This document shows, one piece after another, positions 1-4,962 of a DNA stretch of 6,453 nucleotides (the stretch's first letter is position 1; each line of letters begins with the position of its first letter). This DNA is from Acidobacteriaceae bacterium (lineage in GTDB: Bacteria; Acidobacteriota; Terriglobia; Bryobacterales; Bryobacteraceae): assembly GCA_019246575.1 (NCBI GenBank), contig JAFAQG010000750.1, positions 1-6,453 of the forward strand. The letters run 5' to 3'. The notes beneath the pieces were generated by a model that had not been told where the DNA came from, ran no database searches, and saw only the letters and a list, made by a program, of their open reading frames with translations. Both the position numbers and the translations under genes were made by a program.

Positions 1-524
1 TCTTCAGAATCGTGAACCTCGACGAGTGCAGCCATGCCCAGCGAGGACGCGAGTTCGCGAAACCCCGTCAAGTCAGCCGTATCGAGGATTGCCGCGATCA
101 GCAAAATTGCATCGGCCCCATGCGCGGCCGCCTCGAAGATCTGCAGCCGGTCTATCGTGAAATCTTTGCGCAGCACCGGCAAACTCACGGCTGCGCGCGC
201 CGCTTCGAGATCGTGCAGCGAACCCTGGAAGTACTGCTTATCGGTGAGCACGGACAAACATGCCGCCGCGCCTTCTTCATAGGAGTGGGCAATTAAAGCC
301 GGATGAAAATCCGGCTGCAGAACGCCTCTACTTGGGGATGCTTTCTTGATCTCCGCGATAATCGCCGGCGTGTGGCGCTCGAGCGCCCCGACAAAAGGAC
401 GAACCGGCGATTTGCGGTCGTACGCTTCCTGCTCGAGCATCGCCGCACGCTCATGCAGTCCGGCAACTTCTTCTTTTTTATGATGGACAATCTCTGTCAG
501 AATGCCGGACGTCGTGCGCAGCAT
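1..524 (-). CDS. trpC: Indole-3-glycerol phosphate synthase, N-terminal 174 residues (runs off the left edge)
   Basis: This enzyme closes the indole ring in tryptophan synthesis, converting 1-(2-carboxyphenylamino)-1-deoxyribulose 5-phosphate to indole-3-glycerol phosphate in the cytoplasm. Reading the minus strand from 524 gives an unbroken frame to the window edge. It covers about two thirds of the usual 255-265 residues. Family motifs appear in order: IIAEIKKASPSRGVL (residues 55-69), SVLTDKQYFQGS (91-102), PVLRKDF (116-122), ADAILLIAAIL (137-147) and LVEVHD (167-172). Residues E58, K60, K120 and E169 match the known active-site set (E51, K53, K110 and E159 in the Sulfolobus enzyme). The start is fixed by an in-frame TGA at 545-543 with no other ATG, GTG or TTG between. 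The Shine-Dalgarno match is poor. No other trp gene is recognisable upstream, where the DNA is decayed. The part shown appears functional. Confidence 0.95.
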   Translation of the reverse strand, partial: MLRTTSGILTEIVHHKKEEVAGLHERAAMLEQEAYDRKSPVRPFVGALERHTPAIIAEIKKASPSRGVLQPDFHPALIAHSYEEGAAACLSVLTDKQYFQGSLHDLEAARAAVSLPVLRKDFTIDRLQIFEAAAHGADAILLIAAILDTADLTGFRELASSLGMAALVEVHDSE

Positions 525-550
525 TATTCCGGAACCGCTTTCTCAGCCAT
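524..550 (-). promoter_or_regulatory. Possible translational coupling site (TAATG overlap) at the trpC start
   Basis: The ATG of trpC overlaps a TAA stop in another frame (TAATG, 526-522). That frame is short: from the ATG at 550 it encodes only MAEKAVPE. An in-frame TGA lies 13 codons before that ATG. The arrangement is what remains when an upstream gene is translationally coupled to trpC, or it could be a minimal leader frame. It has no Trp codons, so it is not a classic trp attenuator peptide. The overlap may also be chance. Confidence 0.3.
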
Positions 551-766
551 GGCCGCAGCAGTGGCGGGCGAACTCGCTTTAGAACCTCATCGTAACAGGT
601 GTAACCGTTTCGCCCGGCGGTGTACCGCAGCGAACAACAGGCGGTCGCACGGACGCGCACACTTAAGACGGTCCGTGACAGGCTAACGCATGCCAGGGAG
701 GGAGGCAGGGTAGGAAAGGAACAACGACGTTCGGTTCTCCTGGGAACCGGCGAAACTCAGGCGGTA
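551..766. other. Stretch with no recognisable gene between trpC and the lyase remnant
   Basis: I read all six frames here and see no family motif and no convincing coding frame. Because trpC reads away from this region, its promoter probably lies here, but I cannot point to clear -35 and -10 boxes. Confidence 0.5.
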
Positions 767-960
767 TTAGTAATCCAACTCGACGGCATCGTAGCTGTAA
801 CCCGCGCTAAGGAAGCCGCTTTCTCCCGATCCACTGATGACGCCGATGACCATCGTGTTCGTCCCGCAACAAAAGCACTCGCCGGGACCTTGTAAGTGAA
901 CGTGGTGTTGTTCCCGCGGTACGTCCCTACCGGTGGGCCGTGCTGTTTGCGAATCTCGTG
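767..960 (-). pseudogene. C-terminal remnant resembling a rhamnogalacturonan lyase (PL4-type end domain), frameshifted
   Basis: Two minus-strand frames join into one good C-terminal domain. From about 960 the first frame reads HEIRKQHGPPVGTYRGNNTT and continues with FTYKVPASAFVAG. A one-base loss near 862-864 then shifts the frame, and it continues TNTMVIGVISGSGESGFL followed by SAGYSYDAVELDY and a TAA stop at 769-767. The pattern (VPAS..V.AGTNT, then a Gly/Ser-rich loop, then YDAVELD) is that of the C-terminal beta-sandwich domain of polysaccharide lyase family 4 enzymes, which cleave the rhamnogalacturonan backbone of pectin. The rest of the enzyme, normally 500 or more residues including the catalytic part, is absent. 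The frame stays open upstream to about 1101, but I see no homology before about 975. This is dead sequence. Another carbohydrate-active enzyme with the same end domain is the main alternative. Confidence 0.55.
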
Positions 961-1133
961 AAGGTAATCCGTCCTTGACGCCCAGAATTCACGCGACATC
1001 GATCTCAGACGGAAATCTGCGGATGAGCGCGCACACCGATTCCGGCAAATGGAAAGGGTCCTCGGAAGCAGCGCGTACCTCGCTGTGTTCTCGCGGCACA
1101 TTCTGGTGAACCGGAGGCCATTGAACTCGGTAA
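961..1133. other. Unassigned stretch between two gene fragments
   Basis: On the plus strand one frame (roughly 1022-1165) reads without a stop through FRQMERVLGSSAYLAVFSRH, which looks faintly protein-like. A competing frame gives PEAIELGKARSIYGIFS (about 1111-1161). Neither has a start with a ribosome binding site and I cannot assign either to a family. They may be frameshifted upstream parts of the fragment that ends at 1346. Confidence 0.25.
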
Positions 1134-1346
1134 AGCCCGCAGTATCTACGGGATCTTCTCGTTGATTTGCGCGGCCGTTTCCAGAGCGTACGCGAACAGG
1201 TGAGAGATCACCAGTATCGACGCATCTTAAGCGCGTTGCGGCTCAGCCCGAAAGCGAAACTCAACGTCGAAGAACTCATTCGAGTTTTCGAAGCATTGTC
1301 GAAGGAGTACATGGCTAGCCCGGATATCTCACCAGTGACGAGTTAA
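1134..1346 (+). pseudogene. C-terminal fragment of an unidentified protein
   Basis: After an in-frame TAA at 1131-1133 the plus strand is open for 70 codons to a TAA at 1344-1346. It has no ATG or Shine-Dalgarno at a sensible place; internal TTG and GTG codons (for example GTG at 1200) are possible but unconvincing. The translation looks like real protein. It begins SPQYLRDLLVDLRGRFQSV, is mostly charged amphipathic helix, includes RRILSALRLSPKAKLNVEEL and ends SPDISPVTS. The strong helical pattern and good codon texture argue for the tail of a once longer gene. I do not recognise the family, and no function is proposed. Its 5' end is lost or out of frame. Confidence 0.4.
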
Positions 1347-1498
1347 TCCGAACTTTGGCCGGCAGCATTGAAACAGAGAACGGTACGATCCGAAAGATAG
1401 GGCAAAACGCAGCACGACGGCGTTTTCGGGCAAAGCTCCGCCCTCAAACTGCCGTTTGCGGACGCAAAGTTGTCAAACAACTAGACTGCGCGTTCGAT
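1347..1498. other. Probable downstream flank of the IS1380 remnant, no gene
   Basis: This lies just past the stop codon of the transposase remnant, on its 3' side, so it probably includes the untranslated end of the insertion sequence. A plus-strand frame runs across it and on through the transposase, but it is the antisense shadow of that gene. I could not identify a terminal inverted repeat by eye because the opposite end is missing. Confidence 0.35.
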
Positions 1499-1785
1499 TC
1501 AGCAGCGCAACTGCTGATAGGCGTGCACGAAGACACGCCAGTGGGGATAGCTGCTGGCGATCGAGATCCAGACCTTACGCGCCGTGATGCGCACCTGAGC
1601 GCCGATGCGGAGCAGCTGGGAGCGGATGGTCTCGCATTGCGCCCGCACCCAGGCCGTGCCGGAAAGCGCGAGCCGGCGGAAGGCGCTCATCAGCACATAA
1701 GCGGCAGCCGAAAGATACAGCCGTAGTTGGTTGGCGCGCAGCGTGGCCCCGCTGACTCGCCCGGCGAACAATGAATACTGCGAGG
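1499..1785 (-). mobile_element. IS1380-family transposase, C-terminal remnant
   Basis: About 95 codons on the minus strand read like the tail of an IS1380-family DDE transposase. The sequence runs from SQYSLFAGRVSGATLRANQL through RLYLSAAAYVLMSAFRRL to CETIRSQLLRIGAQVRI and TARKVWISIASSYPHW, ending at a TGA at 1501-1499. The family pattern is LFA.R.S....ANQLRL..., then TIR..LL.IGA.V..., then R.V.....S..P. This part lies after the last catalytic acidic residue, so it cannot act alone. Complete members have about 430-460 residues, so roughly the last fifth survives. An in-frame TAA at 1799-1797 and istB-like sequence on the other strand mark the break near 1783-1790. This is a decayed insertion-sequence scrap. 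Confidence 0.8.
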
Positions 1786-1789
1786 CAGC

Positions 1790-2045
1790 ATCATCTTAAC
1801 CAGTAATAAAAGCTACGGCGATTGGGGATCGATCTTCGGCGACCCAATCATCGCGACGGCGATTCTCGACCGCTTACTGCATCACTCGACCACCATCAAC
1901 ATTCGTGGGGAAAGTTATCGCTTGAAAGATCGGCGCCCGTGCGGGACTGTTGCCGCGGCCGGAAGATCAGCAGCCGACGCCGGAGTTGCCGATTCCACCT
2001 GCTGCCGCTCCGAACGGTCGCGGTAAACGGAAGAGTACGTTATGA
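1790..2045 (+). pseudogene. istB: IS21-family IstB ATP-binding helper protein, C-terminal remnant with a frameshift
   Basis: The plus strand from about 1790 encodes the end of an IstB (AAA+) transposition helper: IILTSNKSYGDWGSIFGDP, then IIATAILDRLLHHSTTINIR and GESYRLKDRR. Features known for IstB are the sensor-like TSN motif followed by (G/E)W...FGDP and AILDRLLHHS. In the run of three C at 1936-1938 there is one base too many. Skipping it restores RAGLLPRPEDQQPTPELPIP and a basic tail GRGKRKSTL, ending at TGA 2043-2045. The N-terminal part, with the Walker A and B motifs (about 165-180 residues), is missing, and no istA is present. The gene is cut at its 5' side by the IS1380 remnant. Both truncation and frameshift show it is not functional. 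Confidence 0.85.
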
Positions 2046-2290
2046 GTTTTTCAAGGCATAAGCAGATCTATCAATCCGATGGGTTGCCTTTGTGCCAAGG
2101 GCGGAGTCGTCACTGTCTTCGCCCCCGGCCCCATCGTCTTGATGAGTCTGCGACCGGCTATTCCTCGGCGAGTTGCACTCCTGGCATTGCTCGCCTCCGC
2201 TTCACCAGCCGTTTGTCACGGTGCAGCAGGTAGCCGGAACTGTCAACCACCACCTCGCAGGGGCTGGGGAATTTTCAACCGGAGTTGACA
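2046..2290 (+). mobile_element. IS21-family right end (untranslated tail after istB)
   Basis: No gene is supported here. The stretch follows the istB stop and contains GGGGAATTTTCAACCGGAG then TTGACA (about 2265-2290). To my knowledge this resembles sequence common at the right ends of IS21-type elements, which typically finish in CA. I place the element's end at about 2290, but this is approximate. The matching left end and the target duplication are not visible because the left half of the element is gone. Confidence 0.5.
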
Positions 2291-2355
2291 CTGCTAACGA
2301 ACAAATCTTAGGCTTGTAACCTGCCACTTTCCGGATCGCCCGTCACAGGGGAGCT

Positions 2356-2379
2356 AGTCCGGACCATTAAGTCCGGACT
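2356..2379. repeat. Pair of GTCCGGAC palindromes, operator-like
   Basis: AGTCCGGAC occurs at 2356-2364 and again at 2370-2378, a 14-base period. GTCCGGAC is itself a perfect 8-base palindrome, the second copy extends to the 10-base palindrome AGTCCGGACT, and the central part forms CGGAC-N6-GTCCG. Such spacing suits a dimeric repressor site. The nearest downstream plus-strand gene is the ABM-domain gene 200 bases away. Which regulator would bind is unknown. The rest of 2291-2578 holds no gene I can support. Confidence 0.4.
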
Positions 2380-2578
2380 CGCTCAGTCTCGGGCTTCCGG
2401 TAATGCAGGCTGGCCGGTACGGCGGAGGGAGCGAAACTCTCCGGGATGCGATTCTCAGCGCTCGAACAGCCGCGGTATTCTGGTTGGTGCTCAAGAACCA
2501 AGATTGCCAATGAAAGTATTTCCACAAGCGCATTCTGTTCGCTGGGCGCCTCGAGGCTAAGCAGTTGAAGGCAGGTCG

Positions 2579-2821
2579 ATGCCCTATTCGACTCAGACGG
2601 ATGAAAATAGAGTCATCGTAATTGCCCGTCTCATTGCAAAGCAAGGCAAAAAGGAGGAAGTCTTACAAAGTCTCTGCAGCTTTATCGAACCAACGCGCAA
2701 TGAGCCCGGCTGCCTTTGTTACGAGCTTAATCGCAGCATTGATGATTCGCGCATCTTCACTTTTGTTGAGAAATTCGATTCTGATGCTGCGTTCGAGTTG
2801 CACGAGCGCGGGTGGGCTTAG
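2579..2821 (+). CDS. ABM-domain (antibiotic biosynthesis monooxygenase-like) protein, C-terminally truncated
   Basis: This 80-residue frame is a small ABM-superfamily protein (ferredoxin-like alpha+beta barrel), the fold of YgiN-like quinol monooxygenases and heme-degrading IsdG relatives. Visible pattern: VIVIARLIAKQGKKEEVLQS (residues 12-31), then IEPTRNEPGCLCYELNRS (36-53), DDSRIFTFVEKFDS (55-68) and AAFELHER (70-77). The EPTR.EPGC.CYEL signature is typical. The start ATG has GAAGGCAGG a few bases upstream. Intact relatives are about 95-105 residues and continue after ...ELHE with a threonine/proline/histidine segment and a last strand. Here the frame ends abruptly in RGWA and a stop. The break coincides with the end of the opposing receptor remnant, so the last 20 or so residues were lost at a rearrangement junction. 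Folding and activity are doubtful. The substrate cannot be told from sequence. Confidence 0.75.
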   Translation: MPYSTQTDENRVIVIARLIAKQGKKEEVLQSLCSFIEPTRNEPGCLCYELNRSIDDSRIFTFVEKFDSDAAFELHERGWA

Positions 2822-3419
2822 CAATACCCGTCCGGATGTGCGGTCTTTATACGGCTTGAGAAACAGCTCGTAACGCACGCCCAGGCTTAAAGTGACGCTC
2901 GGAGTGATGCGGCCAATCGTCCTCCGTGAAACCCGCCATTTCCGTCTGTTTCAGCAGAATTTTGGGCTTAACGGGGCAGATCTTCAATCTGCTTCCGAAC
3001 GATGGTCGCCGAAATCGAAGGCGAATCGGTGAGAATATCCGCGGCTTCGGCGTTAACGGAGATGCTCTGATTGACAGCTCCGACCTCCAATGTGATTCTG
3101 CGGGGAACCGATTCCGAGACATTGATCTCTCATCCGAGATGACGAACGTGCTGAATCCCTGTTTCTGGGCCGTGATGTCATACACGGCCGGAAGAAGCGG
3201 ATACAGAACGAAGTAGCCGCTCGAATTAGTAGTCTCAACAACCTTCTGGCCTGTCTCTTTGTTGAGAGCAGCTACCGTTGTCTGCGGGACCCGCGCACCA
3301 CTAGGATCCAGCACGGTTCCCGAAAAGCGCCCCGCCGTGGTTTGAGCATGGACATGAAAGCCTATAAGAATCGCGGGGATGAGCGCCGCGGTGTGAGAGC
3401 GGAGATGCCTAAATTTCAT
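2822..3419 (-). pseudogene. Oar-like TonB-dependent outer-membrane receptor, internally deleted and frameshifted
   Basis: The start ATG at 3419-3417 follows an AAGGAG site and a clean signal peptide, MKFRHLRSHTAALIPAILIG, ending at HVHAQ. Next comes a carboxypeptidase-regulatory-like domain (FSGTVLDPSGARVPQTTV ... SSGYFVLYPLLPAVYDITA ... QGFSTFV). A shift near 3130-3135 moves to another frame: EINVSESVPRRITLEVGAV, then NQSISVNAEAADIL, then SISATIVRKQIEDLP, the approach to the plug domain. The expected NGR motif is missing. At about 2971-2976 the sequence jumps to barrel sequence, GFTEDDW. One extra base near 2911-2914 shifts it to RITPSVTLSLGVRYELFLKP. Family members have about 1,000-1,200 residues, so several hundred internal codons and the whole remaining barrel are gone. 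Family role: uptake of large substrates across the outer membrane using TonB energy. This copy is dead. Confidence 0.85.
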
Positions 3420-3429
3420 TTGACCCTTG

Positions 3430-3435
3430 CTCCTT
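3430..3435 (-). promoter_or_regulatory. Ribosome binding site of the receptor pseudogene
   Basis: AAGGAG on the minus strand lies 10 bases before the ATG at 3419. It sits inside the N-terminal extension that a start at 3440 would give, which argues for the ATG at 3419, directly ahead of the signal peptide. Confidence 0.6.
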
Positions 3436-3439
3436 CCCA

Positions 3440-3461
3440 ACTTAGCGCCAGTGTACTAAGT
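3440..3461. repeat. Inverted repeat ACTTAG-N10-CTAAGT ahead of the receptor remnant
   Basis: A perfect 6-base inverted repeat with a 10-base spacer lies 20-42 bases upstream of the receptor start and about 40 bases downstream of the nuoN stop. It could be a regulator half-site pair in the old receptor promoter. It has no T-run, so it is not a clear terminator. Chance is possible. Confidence 0.25.
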
Positions 3462-3500
3462 CAGCGACGAGCAGAGATGTGGAACTTACATGCTCGCTCT

Positions 3501-4958
3501 TTATGGTTGGCCCGGAGCCCCGCCCGATCCCAAGTTGGCCGCTGCCGCCCGAATCGTGTCCCATAACGGCCCGGGATAAACGCCGAGAATAAAGAGCGCG
3601 ATTGTCAGCGCTCCCAGGACGAGGCTGGAGCCGAAACCGGCGCTAGCTGTGTCCTCGCGAGCCGTTTCAGCGTCCGGAGCCGTAAACATCGCGACGATTA
3701 CGCGTAAGTAGTACACGAGCCCGATTGTGCTGCTGACGATCAGAACCATCACCAGCCACCACGCCGCAACCGATGCACCTGCGGCGAACACAAAGAATTT
3801 CCCGAGAAAGCCCGCGGTCAACGGTATCCCGGCAAGCGACAGAATCATCGCCGTAAATATCGAAGCCGCGACCGGCCGGCTCCAGAAGAGCCCGCGCACA
3901 TCGTCGAATGTTTCTGTTTCCCGTGTTTCGCTTGTAAGTACGAGCAGTGATCCGAATGCGCCGAGTATTGTCACGATGTATGCCATGAGGTAATAAGTCG
4001 CGGCGGCACTCCCCATCGCGCCTCCGGCGATCGCAGCTACCAGGAAATAACCCATGTGCGCAATGGACGAATACGCCAGAAGGCGCTTCATGTTTGTCTG
4101 TCGCAGCGCGAGCAAGTTGCCGGCCAACATGGAGGCGACTGCGATGATTCCAAGAACGATCAGCAGCGGCGTCGCGGTCTGTCCAGCCGCGCGGACCCAG
4201 CGCAGCAGAAACGCAAAGACGCCGCCTTTCGAAACAGTCGCCACAAATGCTGTGACAGGAAGCGGCGCTCCCTGATACACGTCGGGTGTCCATAAATGGA
4301 ACGGCACGACAGCCAGTTTGAAACCGATACCGGTTAAGACGAGGACAACGGCAGCGGCGTAAGCGAACCGTGCAGCCGCGCCACCGCCGATATCGGCGAT
4401 CGCACCGAAATCCATCGAACCTGTTGCCACATACATCAGCGCGAGGCCGAACAGCAGAAAAGCCGACGAGGAAGCAGCCAGGACAAGATACTTGATGCCT
4501 GCTTCGAGCGGAAGTTTCTCGACGCGAGGATACGCGATAAGCGCGTACAAGGAAACGCTCAATAGCTCCAGCCCGAGGAAGAGTGTCGCGACATGCGTAC
4601 TCGCCGTCAGCACCATGGAGCCGATCGTTGCCAGAATCAGCAATACGTAGAATTCTTCCTTCTGTTCGGGGCGGCGGTCGAGATACGAAAACGACAGCAG
4701 AACGACGGCGGCGCTTGCTGCCAGTATGAGGCCCATGTAGATGAGCGCGTACTTATCTATGCTCAGCAACGGACCGATTTGTGCGGGCACTGCCGACGAC
4801 GCCGGCCACAAGCTGGCAAATGCCGCAACCAGTCCCGCAAGCGAGAGCGTTGCCGTGCCTGCATGATTCCGTTTGATAGCGATCGCGAGCATCACGACAA
4901 CGGACGTCGTCGCTGCAACGATGAGTGGCAGAGAGGCCAGGAGTACAGAGCTCTTCAT
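3501..4958 (-). CDS. nuoN: NADH-quinone oxidoreductase (complex I) subunit N
   Basis: NuoN is one of the three antiporter-like proton-pumping subunits of complex I in the inner membrane. The product is 485 residues, the normal length, with about 14 hydrophobic segments from end to end. Conserved charges are present: E131 in FLGLELLSVSLYALIAY, K214 in GFKLAVVPFHLWTPDVYQGA, K244 in TVSKGGVFAFLLR and K387 in GIPLTAGFLGKFFVF. They match E133, K217, K247 and K395 of the E. coli protein. The motif KRLLAYSSIAHMGY (291-304) is also typical. I chose the ATG at 4958-4956, not one 11 codons earlier, because GGAG sits 8 bases before it and the earlier start would overlap nuoM by 29 bases. The gap from the nuoM stop is 4 bases, indicating one operon. 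No further nuo gene follows, so it probably ends this gene cluster. Confidence 0.97.
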   Translation of the reverse strand: MKSSVLLASLPLIVAATTSVVVMLAIAIKRNHAGTATLSLAGLVAAFASLWPASSAVPAQIGPLLSIDKYALIYMGLILAASAAVVLLSFSYLDRRPEQKEEFYVLLILATIGSMVLTASTHVATLFLGLELLSVSLYALIAYPRVEKLPLEAGIKYLVLAASSSAFLLFGLALMYVATGSMDFGAIADIGGGAAARFAYAAAVVLVLTGIGFKLAVVPFHLWTPDVYQGAPLPVTAFVATVSKGGVFAFLLRWVRAAGQTATPLLIVLGIIAVASMLAGNLLALRQTNMKRLLAYSSIAHMGYFLVAAIAGGAMGSAAATYYLMAYIVTILGAFGSLLVLTSETRETETFDDVRGLFWSRPVAASIFTAMILSLAGIPLTAGFLGKFFVFAAGASVAAWWLVMVLIVSSTIGLVYYLRVIVAMFTAPDAETAREDTASAGFGSSLVLGALTIALFILGVYPGPLWDTIRAAAANLGSGGAPGQP

Positions 4959-4962
4959 CGAT

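Noticed and set aside
1022..1165. Possible DNA-binding regulator fragment on the plus strand (FRQMERVLGSSAYL)
   Set aside because: The similarity is only a vague impression over about 15 residues; kept as an unassigned stretch.
1355..1726. A 123-codon plus-strand open frame
   Set aside because: It is antisense to the IS1380 transposase remnant over most of its length, has no family pattern and no ribosome binding site.
2079..2288. A 69-codon plus-strand frame after istB
   Set aside because: It ends in IS21 terminal sequence and has no conserved protein features; it looks like a chance frame in the element's untranslated tail.
2403..2513. Plus-strand 36-codon frame starting MQAGRYGGGSETLRDAIL, faintly like the end of a di-heme cytochrome
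   Set aside because: It has no heme motif and no ribosome binding site, and the resemblance is too short and weak to support a call.
2354..2644. A 96-codon minus-strand frame spanning the palindromes and the start of the ABM gene
   Set aside because: Part of it is the antisense of the ABM gene and the remainder has no family signal or ribosome binding site.
3465..3500. Possible terminator hairpin after nuoN
   Set aside because: The pairing (GAGCATGT with ACA...TGCTC) needs a large bulge and no T-run follows, so a terminator cannot be supported.
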